Positions 18,214-25,570 of a stretch of DNA of 64,000 nucleotides are shown here, in pieces. The notes below the pieces were generated by a model. It did no database searches and was not told the origin of the DNA. It saw only the letters and a program-made list of their open reading frames with translations. The number at the start of each line of letters is the position of its first letter. Position 1 is the first letter of the stretch. Source of the stretch: Pararhizobium sp. (GTDB taxonomy: Bacteria > Pseudomonadota > Alphaproteobacteria > Rhizobiales > Rhizobiaceae). The DNA lies in NCBI GenBank assembly GCA_030655075.1, contig JAURWE010000103.1:6612-70611 (forward strand). The letters run 5' to 3'. A program made the position numbers and the translations under genes.

Positions 18214-19067
18214 GCTGCCACGCCTCCCTTGGCAACCGGCTGAACCTGTTCGAGCGAGAAACTGCGGCCGTTCTTCAGGTTCGGAATCTTGTCGTGCGCA
18301 GCCTTCACCGAGGAAACGTCGATGTCGGCAACGATGACCGCCTCGCCGGAACCGCCCGCCACAGCCAGAACCTTGCCCCAGGGATCGATGATGATCGAAT
18401 GACCGAAGGTCTCGCGGCCATCCTCATGCACACCGGCCTGTGCCGCAGCGATGACGAAGAGACCGTTTTCGATGGCCCGGGCGCGCAGCAGGATTTCCCA
18501 GTGCGCCTCGCCGGTCTGGCGGGTAAAGGCGGCAGGCACCGTCATGATCTCGGCACCGGCCACAGCCTGCGTGCGGAAAAGTTCGGGAAAGCGCACATCG
18601 TAGCAGATGGCAAAACCCAAGCGCCCGAACGGCAGGTCGGCAACGCGCGCAAACCCCCCCGGCGTGTAAGCCGCGCTCTCGCGCCAGCTTTCACCATTGT
18701 CGAGATCGACGTCGAACATGTGGATTTTGTCGTAATGGCAGACTTTCGCTCCGTCGGGACCGAAGAGAAAGCCGCGATTGGCAATCTTGCCGTCGGCCAG
18801 CGCGATCGCCGTAGAACCGATATGAACATGGATACCGAGCTCGCCGGCAAGCACGGAAGCCGCCTTGACCACCAGATCATTGGCCTCGTCCTTGAGAACG
18901 GCACGCAGTGCGGCCCGATCCTTCTGGATGGCCCCGGTCATTTCCGGCGTCTGGACGTAGACCGCCCCCTGAGCTGCCGCCTCGCGGACGAGACGAACCA
19001 TGCTGTCGACGTTCTTTTCCGGATCCACGCCAGAACACATCTGGATGGCAGCAGCCTTGAAGCTCAT
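18210..19067 (-). CDS. Carbon-nitrogen hydrolase (nitrilase fold), Nit1/omega-amidase type
   Basis: The 285-residue enzyme carries the nitrilase triad: Glu42 in TPEMTG, Lys114 in YDKIHMFDVD and Cys155 in GFAICYDVRFPEL. Members of this subgroup hydrolyse deaminated glutathione or alpha-keto acid amides such as 2-oxoglutaramate. The adjacent glutaredoxin makes a glutathione-repair role attractive, but that is inference. The start at ATG 19067 is supported by AGGA upstream and by matching the family N terminus (SFKAAAIQM). It begins 13 bases after grxC and overlaps the DUF1178 start. Confidence 0.92.
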   Translation of the reverse strand: MSFKAAAIQMCSGVDPEKNVDSMVRLVREAAAQGAVYVQTPEMTGAIQKDRAALRAVLKDEANDLVVKAASVLAGELGIHVHIGSTAIALADGKIANRGFLFGPDGAKVCHYDKIHMFDVDLDNGESWRESAAYTPGGFARVADLPFGRLGFAICYDVRFPELFRTQAVAGAEIMTVPAAFTRQTGEAHWEILLRARAIENGLFVIAAAQAGVHEDGRETFGHSIIIDPWGKVLAVAGGSGEAVIVADIDVSSVKAAHDKIPNLKNGRSFSLEQVQPVAKGGVAA

Positions 19068-19080
19068 AGGTTCTGTCCTT

Positions 19081-19338
19081 TTACGAAGCCAGCAATTCGT
19101 CGAGTTTCCCGGCGCGATCAAGGGCGTGAACGTCGTCGCAGCCGCCGACATGTGTATCGCCGATAAAAATCTGCGGGAAGGTCGAGCCGCCATTGGCGCG
19201 CTTGACCATCTCCTGGCGCACATCCGGCGCGTAGGTCGCGTCATGCTCGGTAAAGCTGACGCCCTTGGTTTCGAACAACTTCTTGGCCGCCGAGCAATAA
19301 CCGCAAAACTGCCGTGTGTAGATGACGACTGACGCCAT
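19081..19338 (-). CDS. grxC: Glutaredoxin 3
   Basis: The 85-residue dithiol glutaredoxin has active site CGYC at residues 12-15 in place of the textbook CPYC. The glutathione-binding elements TFPQIFIG and GGCDDVHALD are intact, with a third cysteine just after GG. It reduces mixed disulfides with glutathione in the cytoplasm. ATG 19338 gives the normal family length. It is in an operon with comF upstream (44-base gap) and the amidase downstream (13-base gap). Confidence 0.95.
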   Translation of the reverse strand: MASVVIYTRQFCGYCSAAKKLFETKGVSFTEHDATYAPDVRQEMVKRANGGSTFPQIFIGDTHVGGCDDVHALDRAGKLDELLAS

Positions 19339-19382
19339 GATGGAAACTGTCCTCTTGAGCGGGAAGGTGAAAATACGACATT

Positions 19383-20159
19383 TCATATAGGAGCAGACAG
19401 CGCCCTTGCAAAGGTCAAAACGGTGACATCAACGACGCCGGCGCGCTTCAGGGCCCGGGTGGCGGCAGACACGGTCGCTCCGGTCGTGTAAACATCGTCA
19501 ACCAGCACCACGCGGGCTCCGGCAAGATCGGCCCTATGCGGACTTGAAACCGAAAAGGCGCTGCGGACATTGTCTTCGCGGGCCCGCACCCCCAGTCCCA
19601 CCTGTCGCCGTGTCCGTTTGGTCCGCAGCAAGGCATCGGCGAGATAGGGTTTGCCCGACAGACGCGCGACGGCCCGCGCAAGCTCTGCCGACTGGTTGAA
19701 CCGGCGTGCCAGCAGACGAAACGCATGCAGCGGAACGGGTATCAAGGCATCGCAATCGGCCACCCGCCCATCGCTCGCCCGCAGCATCCACTCCGCCATC
19801 ATGGCTGCGAGGTCGGTCCGGTCCCGATATTTCAGGCCATGGACGAGATTGCGCGCGACACCGTCATGGACGGCGACAGAGCGCAGCCGGTCGAACACCG
19901 GCGGGTTGGCGATCGCATCGGCGCAGAGAAACCCTGCTCCCAGATCATGCGAAAACGGCAGTCCGAGCACCTCGCAATAGGGCCGCTCAATCAGGGTGAT
20001 GCTCGACCAGCAGGCGCCGCAGACACCGCGATGCCGGCCGGTGAGGATTCCACAACCGGCACAGACCGGCGGAAACACGGTGTCGGCAAGGCCGGAGACC
20101 AGGCCGCCAAGCTTCGCCCGAAAAAGTGATAGGGGTCCATGCCGTTGCGCTGTCGCCAT
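19383..20159 (-). CDS. ComF family phosphoribosyltransferase-fold protein
   Basis: The 258-residue protein has an N-terminal double zinc ribbon. Its cysteines are CAGC, CGAC and a following Cys (about residues 33-65). The C-terminal phosphoribosyltransferase domain holds the PRPP loop VLVDDVYTTGATVSAATRAL near residue 210. The ComF family is needed for DNA uptake in competent bacteria; in rhizobia the role is unproven. ATG 20159 is chosen because residues upstream of it (to 20237) do not resemble the family. It heads the minus-strand operon and is divergent from the methyltransferase at 20227. Confidence 0.9.
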   Translation of the reverse strand: MATAQRHGPLSLFRAKLGGLVSGLADTVFPPVCAGCGILTGRHRGVCGACWSSITLIERPYCEVLGLPFSHDLGAGFLCADAIANPPVFDRLRSVAVHDGVARNLVHGLKYRDRTDLAAMMAEWMLRASDGRVADCDALIPVPLHAFRLLARRFNQSAELARAVARLSGKPYLADALLRTKRTRRQVGLGVRAREDNVRSAFSVSSPHRADLAGARVVLVDDVYTTGATVSAATRALKRAGVVDVTVLTFARALSAPI

Positions 20160-20226
20160 GAGGTTGACTTTATGCCACGTCAGGCGCCAGTGCCAAAACA
20201 AATCGGACAACGTCAGGACGACGACC

Positions 20227-21105
20227 TTGGATACCATCTTTGACCAGACCGCCGTCGAGGCAAACCGCCGCCGCGCCTTCCGGCAGCCCGGACAGAGAGC
20301 CGATTTCCTGCTCGATATCGCTGCCCGGGAACTGGCTGAGCGCCTGGCGGTCGTCGACCGGCATTTCGACCGGGCGGTCGAGTTGCACGGCTATACCGGA
20401 CTGGCGGCCCGTCACATCGAAGCAACGGGCAAGACCGGGCATGTCGAGCGGATCGAAACAGACGCCGCCTTTGCCGCCGGCCAGCACAACCTGACGATCG
20501 CTCCACTGGAAACCGTGCCGCTTGAGGCGGAATCGGTCAACCTTGTCGTTTCGCCCCTGTCCCTGCACCTGACCAACGACACGCCCGGCGTCTTCATCCA
20601 GGTCCGGCGCGCCCTGAAGCCGGATGGGTTGTTTCTCGCCGCCATTCCGGGAAACGGTACGCTGCAGGAACTGCGGGATGTGCTTCTGGCTGTGGAAAGC
20701 GAAATGACCGGTGGCGCCAGCCCGCGGGTCATCCCCTTTGCCGACGTCCGCGACATTGGTGCGTTGCTGCAACGCGCCGGGTTCGCCCTGCCCGTCGTCG
20801 ACAAGGAAGTCTATACGGTGCGTTACGGCACGCTGTTTGATCTGATGAAAGATCTGCGCGCCATGGGCATGAGCAATCCGCTCGCCAATCGCAGCCGTAA
20901 ACCGCTTTCCCGCGCCTTCTTTCTGCGCGCCGCCGAGATCTATGCCGAGCGATACGCCGATCCCGATGGGCGTATCAGGGCGACCTTCTCGATTGTCTAC
21001 ATATCCGGATGGGCGCCGCACGAAAGCCAGCAGAAACCGCTGGCGCCAGGCTCCGCCAAGACGCGTCTTGCCGATGCGCTGAAGACCAGCGAAGGCAAAC
21101 TTTGA
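20227..21105 (+). CDS. Class I SAM-dependent methyltransferase, NDUFAF5/BioC-like
   Basis: A 292-residue protein begins MDTIFDQTAVEANRRRAF from a TTG start with AGGA eight bases before it. The frame is open further upstream but with sequence that overlaps comF. A degenerate SAM-binding motif lies near AVELHGYTGLAAR, and NLVVSPLSLHLTND corresponds to the post-I region. The C-terminal RATFSIVYISGWAPHESQQK is characteristic of this alphaproteobacterial family, related to complex I assembly factor NDUFAF5. NDUFAF5 hydroxylates an arginine instead of methylating, so the chemistry here is uncertain. Its stop is two bases from the convergent Flp pilin gene. Confidence 0.85.
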   Translation: MDTIFDQTAVEANRRRAFRQPGQRADFLLDIAARELAERLAVVDRHFDRAVELHGYTGLAARHIEATGKTGHVERIETDAAFAAGQHNLTIAPLETVPLEAESVNLVVSPLSLHLTNDTPGVFIQVRRALKPDGLFLAAIPGNGTLQELRDVLLAVESEMTGGASPRVIPFADVRDIGALLQRAGFALPVVDKEVYTVRYGTLFDLMKDLRAMGMSNPLANRSRKPLSRAFFLRAAEIYAERYADPDGRIRATFSIVYISGWAPHESQQKPLAPGSAKTRLADALKTSEGKL

Positions 21106-21107
21106 GC

Positions 21108-21275
21108 CTACTTCGGCTCGATCTTGCCAGCGACAAATGTCAGCGTGTTGTTCAGCGCATTGCTGAATGTGCCGAGGCCCGTGATCAGACCGACGGAGAT
21201 GAGCGCTGCCAGCAGACCGTATTCGACGGCCGTTGCACCGGAGTCATCGAAAAGAAACTTGCAAAACATCTTCAT
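21108..21275 (-). CDS. Flp family type IVb pilin
   Basis: A 55-residue protein reads MKMFCKFLFDDSGATAVEYG from its start, then continues with a single hydrophobic helix (LLAALISVGLITGLGTF) and ends GKIEPK. The G-ATAVEY junction is the prepilin peptidase site, with the conserved Glu at position +5. This is the major pilin architecture of tight-adherence (Tad/Flp) pili. It is convergent with the methyltransferase, the stops lying two bases apart. No cpa/tad assembly genes occur in the window, so it is an orphan copy that would depend on a machine encoded elsewhere. The start could also be the Met at codon 3. Confidence 0.92.
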   Translation of the reverse strand: MKMFCKFLFDDSGATAVEYGLLAALISVGLITGLGTFSNALNNTLTFVAGKIEPK

Positions 21276-21378
21276 GGGATACCAGTCTGTTCAAGTTGCC
21301 ATTAACGCAAAACTAAAGGCGTCCCCACAACACCTGGCCGTCCTACCGGCTTTTGTCCCGCCGGGCCTGCACGTTTGA

Positions 21379-21702
21379 TCAGCAGCCGCTCTGGGCTCCA
21401 TCTGCGTCGATGATGCAAACCGCGCCCGGCATTTCCTGCAATACGCTGCGGCGAACCGTGTAGCGCTTGGAAGGCGACGTGTTGTCCGGGATGGATCCTG
21501 TCTGGATCGCATCATAATCAACAGGCGCATTCGCAATCAGGCTACCTTCGTTCTTCGGAGACAGCATTGGTGTCAGAATAAGGGTCAGGGCGATCATGGC
21601 TGTGCCGAAAAGAAGCGCCAGATTGAGCACGCCCGTCCGTCTCGACTGCGCCGTCACCATGTCCTTGTCCTGGACCGCACTCCAGAAATCCTCGTCGGCC
21701 AT
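21379..21702 (-). CDS. Hypothetical protein with one transmembrane segment
   Basis: The 107-residue protein starts MADEDFWSAVQDKDMV. One membrane helix follows (LNLALLFGTAMIALTLILTP, about 25-44), then an outward tail rich in polar residues. The tail has two cysteines near the end (AVCIIDADGAQSGC) that could form a disulfide. A GGGGCGACAG stretch before ATG 21702 is a reasonable ribosome binding site. It lies 104 bases upstream of the Flp pilin gene on the same strand and might be co-expressed with it. I do not recognise a family. Confidence 0.7.
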   Translation of the reverse strand: MADEDFWSAVQDKDMVTAQSRRTGVLNLALLFGTAMIALTLILTPMLSPKNEGSLIANAPVDYDAIQTGSIPDNTSPSKRYTVRRSVLQEMPGAVCIIDADGAQSGC

Positions 21703-21899
21703 CTGTCGCCCCTTATGTACCTTACGTTGCCGTCTTCCACCGGAAGCGGAAATGGCAGCATCAATCAAAATCAGGAGGAGCCGCTCGACAGGTATGAAGA
21801 CAATACCCACGGCCCCTATAGCTCATAACGGCCATTTTGGCGGAGGGTGATAAATGTTCTCTTAACGAAACGGAAATTATGTCGGAAAATGAGAGACTT

Positions 21900-22304
21900 C
21901 TAAAGCAAATCCATCAGAAACGGGATCAGCGGTTCGTCTGCAGGTGGCATCGGGTAGTCCCTGAGCGCTTTTGGGCGCACCCACTTCAACGCCTGGCCTT
22001 CTCGGCCGGTGGCAATTCCCTCGTAGCGGCGGCAGACATAAAGCGGCATGAGCAGATGGAAATCGTCATAGCTATGGCTGGCAAATGTCAGCGGCGCCAG
22101 GCACGCGACTTTCGTGACGATCCCGAGCTCTTCGTCCAGCTCGCGGATCAGCGTTTCCTCCGGCGTTTCGCCCGGCTCCACCTTGCCGCCGGGAAATTCC
22201 CAGAGACCGGCCATCGATTTTCCCTCAGGCCGCTGCGCCAGAAGGATGCGGCCGTCCGCATCGATCAGCGCGCAGGCCGCCACCAGCAGGATCTTCCGGC
22301 TCAT
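21900..22304 (-). CDS. mutT: Nudix hydrolase MutT (8-oxo-dGTP diphosphatase)
   Basis: This 134-residue enzyme has a complete Nudix box at residues 39-61 (GGKVEPGE, then REL, DEE, LGI). The PEGKSMAGLWEFPGG lead-in is typical of MutT, which removes 8-oxo-dGTP from the nucleotide pool. The ATG overlaps the upstream GNAT stop by four bases (ATGA), and the two genes are certainly co-translated. Length equals the family norm. Confidence 0.93.
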   Translation of the reverse strand: MSRKILLVAACALIDADGRILLAQRPEGKSMAGLWEFPGGKVEPGETPEETLIRELDEELGIVTKVACLAPLTFASHSYDDFHLLMPLYVCRRYEGIATGREGQALKWVRPKALRDYPMPPADEPLIPFLMDLL

Positions 22305-23110
22305 GCCGCTGCCCCCGGCCGCCGGTAGACATAACGATACACGTCCTTGAAGCCCGCCCGGCGATAGAGGTTCACTGCCTCGACATTGTCGGCCTCCACC
22401 TGCAGCCAGGCCTTGCGGGCGCCGCGCAAACGCGCCCATTTCAGGCCGGCATTCAGCACGGCGGTGCCAAAACCCTTGCGGCGCAGCTGTTCCGCCACAC
22501 CCAGCTGCATGATGCCCGCCAGATCGTTGTCATGGACCACCAGTGCGATCGCCGCCGGCCCGAGATCCGGTTCCTCGAACAGGAACAGGCCATGTTCCGG
22601 CTTGATGGCGTTGATGACCTCGGTCAGGCCCGGCTTGTTCTGTTGATCTTCGCCGCCGATGAGGATGCGTGCATCGACGAAACGGCCGACATCGCGGATC
22701 GGCAGATGGTCGATGGCATCGGACACTTCGGCGACCGGAATGTCGGCCATCATGACGAGGGATTCGTCAAAGGCCTGCCAGCCGTTTTCATCCATGTGGG
22801 CAATGAGTTGTCCGGGCGTCAGCGGCGTCTGGCGAATGGTCAGCGGCAGATCGTAGTCGGCAAAGCGCTTGGCAGCCTTTTCCAGCCGGATCTCGATATC
22901 GCGATAGTCGGACGGATCGAGCGGGTTGACCGAATTCAGCCGCTTGGACGGATGGCCCGCAGTCAGCCGGATCAGCCAGCTTCCGTCATACTGCACCGAC
23001 GCGGCCGGCCAGGCACGGAACCCGACAGCCTCGAGACGGCGGACGCTCGGCAGATCATGCATTCTCTTCAAACCCTTAAGACCGGTGGCGTCTGACGCGA
23101 AAACCTTCAT
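22301..23110 (-). CDS. GNAT family N-acetyltransferase
   Basis: The 269-residue protein has a C-terminal GNAT acetyl-CoA-binding domain: LGVAEQLRRKGFGTAVLNAGL supplies the Q/RxxGxG/A motif, and EADNVEAVNLYRRAGFKDVYRYVYR the last strands. The N-terminal ~130 residues look like a second, degenerate GNAT-type fold, as in two-domain members. The substrate is unknown. ATG 23110 follows AAGGAT with acceptable spacing; a TTG six codons earlier is possible. It is co-translated with mutT downstream and follows argJ by 40 bases, so argJ, this gene and mutT probably form one operon. Confidence 0.88.
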   Translation of the reverse strand: MKVFASDATGLKGLKRMHDLPSVRRLEAVGFRAWPAASVQYDGSWLIRLTAGHPSKRLNSVNPLDPSDYRDIEIRLEKAAKRFADYDLPLTIRQTPLTPGQLIAHMDENGWQAFDESLVMMADIPVAEVSDAIDHLPIRDVGRFVDARILIGGEDQQNKPGLTEVINAIKPEHGLFLFEEPDLGPAAIALVVHDNDLAGIMQLGVAEQLRRKGFGTAVLNAGLKWARLRGARKAWLQVEADNVEAVNLYRRAGFKDVYRYVYRRPGAAA

Positions 23111-23150
23111 CAAAGTCCGATCCTTCAAAGGCTGCGCGCAGGGTACAATA

Positions 23151-24392
23151 TCAGCTGCGATAATCGCCGTTGATTTCGACGTATTCCTTGGTGAGATCGC
23201 AGGTCCAGACCGTCGCCTTGCCGTTGCCGAGACCGATATCGGCGCGAACCGGAATGTCCTGTTTCTGCATCACGGCCGTAGCCGCATCCTCGGAATAGTC
23301 AGGATCGCGCTCGCCATTGACCGCGACGCGGACATCGCCGAACCAGATCGCCAGCCGGTCGCGGTCGGCCATTTCGCCGGATTTGCCGACAGCCATGACG
23401 ACGCGGCCCCAGTTGGCATCTTCCCCGGCAACCGCTGTCTTCACCAGCGGCGAATTGGCGATCGACAGCGCGATCCGCTTGGCGGCCTCGTCACTTTCGG
23501 CGCCGGTGACGGTGACTTCCACCATCTTGCGGGCACCCTCGCCGTCGCGCACCACCTGAAGCGCGAGGTCACGCAGCAGATCGTTGAGGGCCAAACGGAA
23601 ATCGTCGATGGCAGCATCATCAGCATCGGTAATGCGGACCTGGCCATCGGCCGCAGCAGCACCTGTGGCAAACAGCATCAGCGTATCGGAGGTCGAGGTG
23701 TCGCTATCGACAGTAACAGAATTGAAGGTCGGCCCGACGCCCGCCGACAACAAGGCCTGAAGCGTATCTGGCGCGATATCGGCATCGGTGACGACGAAGG
23801 ATAGCATCGTCGCCATGTCGGGCGCGATCATGCCGGCACCCTTGGCGATACCGTTGATCGTCACAGTGACGCCGCCGATCGTGGCCGAGCGCGTCGCGAC
23901 CTTCGGATAGGTGTCCGTGGTCATGATCGCCTTGGCGGCCTCGAACCAGAAATCTTCACCTGCCGATGTTGCCAGCGTGTCGAGCACGCCTGAAAATTTC
24001 GTCGCATCCAGCGGTTCGCCAATGACGCCGGTCGAAGCGAGAAAGACCTCGCCCGTGGCGCAGCCCGTGGCCGCCGCCGCTGACTGGGCGGTGAGCTCTG
24101 TCGCCGCGCGGCCCTTCTTGCCGGTGAACGCATTGGCATTGCCGGAATTGACGACCACTGCCCGGGCAACGCCGCCGGCCAGATTCTGGCGGCAGAAATC
24201 GACCGGTGCAGACGGGCACTTTGAACGGGTGAAAACGCCGGCAACCGATGCTGGCTGGTCGAAGATCATAATCAGCACGTCGGTGCGGTTCTTATATTTG
24301 ATCCCGGCCGCCGCCGTCGCCATGCGCACACCGCGCAGGGGCGGCATCTCGACAAAGCTTGTGGGCGCGAGCGGAGAAACGGAGCCGGACAT
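23151..24392 (-). CDS. argJ: Bifunctional glutamate N-acetyltransferase/amino-acid acetyltransferase ArgJ
   Basis: The 413-residue enzyme transfers acetyl groups from N-acetylornithine to glutamate in the cyclic arginine pathway. The precursor cleaves itself before Thr195 in the DMATMLSFVVTDA motif to give alpha and beta chains, and Thr195 is then the nucleophile. GVRMATAAAGIK, VNSGNANAFTG and FLASTGVIGEPL are further family blocks, and the C terminus ends with EYVEINGDYRS. ATG 24392 matches the family start. It follows the parvulin gene by 64 bases on the same strand. Confidence 0.96.
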   Translation of the reverse strand: MSGSVSPLAPTSFVEMPPLRGVRMATAAAGIKYKNRTDVLIMIFDQPASVAGVFTRSKCPSAPVDFCRQNLAGGVARAVVVNSGNANAFTGKKGRAATELTAQSAAAATGCATGEVFLASTGVIGEPLDATKFSGVLDTLATSAGEDFWFEAAKAIMTTDTYPKVATRSATIGGVTVTINGIAKGAGMIAPDMATMLSFVVTDADIAPDTLQALLSAGVGPTFNSVTVDSDTSTSDTLMLFATGAAAADGQVRITDADDAAIDDFRLALNDLLRDLALQVVRDGEGARKMVEVTVTGAESDEAAKRIALSIANSPLVKTAVAGEDANWGRVVMAVGKSGEMADRDRLAIWFGDVRVAVNGERDPDYSEDAATAVMQKQDIPVRADIGLGNGKATVWTCDLTKEYVEINGDYRS

Positions 24393-24456
24393 CGATGCGA
24401 TCCTGTTGCGTCTGGAAATGGAGGAGCGCGGACTGGCCGCGCTCCTGTATTCGGTC

Positions 24457-25332
24457 TTACTGCTGGGCCGTAGCGGGCTTTTCTTCCGCCTTGTTGGCCG
24501 CTTCATAGGCCGTTTTCAGTGCCGGATCGGTGATCTCGACACCAGCTGCGGCTTTCGACTTTTCCAGAATCTCAAGATACTTGTCACGCATGACGAGCTG
24601 GCGAACCTGCTGCTCGACCTGCTCCAGCGGCGGCGGCGAAGCGGTGCGCTTGTCTTCAAGCAGAATGACGTGATAGCCGAACTGCGACTTGACCGGGGTC
24701 TTGGTGTACTTGCCCTTTTCGAGCGCGAAAGCTGCTTCCTCGAATTCCGGAACCATGCGGCCCTTGGCGAAATAGCCGAGATCGCCGCCGTCACCCTTGT
24801 TCGGGTCGGTGGACTTTTCCTTGGCGAGTGTGATGAAGTCCTTGCCGGCGTCGAGCTCGGCGATGATCGCCTTGGCTTCTTCCTCGGTCTTCACCAGAAT
24901 GTGACGGGCCTTAGCCTCTTCCTGCGGCGGAATGGCGGCGATTTCCTTGTCGTAGCGTGCCTTGACCTCTTCCGGTGTCACGGCATCGACGACATGCTTC
25001 TTGAAATAGGCATTGTGCAACTCGCGATCGGTCAGATAGGCGAGGCGCTGCTTGAAGGCCGTATCGTCTTCCAGCTTCTCGGCCGTGGCGTCCTTGGCCA
25101 GGAGCTTGATGTCGATGATGGCCGACAGCGCCGCAACGCGCTTCTGGTCGTCGGGAAGGTTGGCCATCTGCGGATCGAGACCGGCAATGGCCAGTTCCAG
25201 TTCCGATTTCAGGATTTCGGTGCCGCCGACGCTGGCGACGACGGGATCGGCCGCGTCCGCAGAAATCGCGGGGGCCTGGCTGGCGAGGAGTGCCACAAGG
25301 GCAACGGCCGCGAACGCTTTGTGCTTGAACAT
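24457..25332 (-). CDS. Secreted parvulin-type peptidyl-prolyl isomerase
   Basis: This 291-residue periplasmic foldase of the PrsA/SurA type has a signal peptide at 1-25 (MFKHKAFAAVALVALLASQAPAISA is the cleaved region, ending AXA). A helical SurA-N-like chaperone domain is followed by one PpiC rotamase domain from about 140 to 230 (ARHILVKTEEEA, then GGDLGYFAKGRMVPEFEEAAF and VKSQFGYHVILLED). The tail is charged. ATG 25332 has AAAGG seven bases upstream. It is divergent from secA: a foldase beside the gene for the export motor, an arrangement seen in many rhizobia. Confidence 0.92.
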   Translation of the reverse strand: MFKHKAFAAVALVALLASQAPAISADAADPVVASVGGTEILKSELELAIAGLDPQMANLPDDQKRVAALSAIIDIKLLAKDATAEKLEDDTAFKQRLAYLTDRELHNAYFKKHVVDAVTPEEVKARYDKEIAAIPPQEEAKARHILVKTEEEAKAIIAELDAGKDFITLAKEKSTDPNKGDGGDLGYFAKGRMVPEFEEAAFALEKGKYTKTPVKSQFGYHVILLEDKRTASPPPLEQVEQQVRQLVMRDKYLEILEKSKAAAGVEITDPALKTAYEAANKAEEKPATAQQ

Positions 25333-25431
25333 TGTCTGACCTTTCAGAATCCATTGCGAGACTGGCCCGCCGAGCGGCCGCAAACCGGTGCAAATCACCG
25401 GAATGTGGCCGTTGTGTAGCGGCCTATCCCG

Positions 25432-25460
25432 TTGACATCAATCGACCCCCCTCTTATCTG
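25432..25460 (+). promoter_or_regulatory. Candidate secA promoter
   Basis: TTGACA at 25432-25437 and TATCTG at 25455-25460 are separated by exactly 17 bases, a good match to a vegetative sigma-70-type promoter. They stand about 110 bases before the secA start. Confidence 0.6.
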
Positions 25461-25570
25461 TCACGCAATCTTGCGTCCAGAACAGTTTCCGGGCGGCGCA
25501 TGACATTTTGAGCAAACGGTCTCGTGTGCATGGCGCGCTCCGGAGACAGATACAGAAAGGACCATACACA

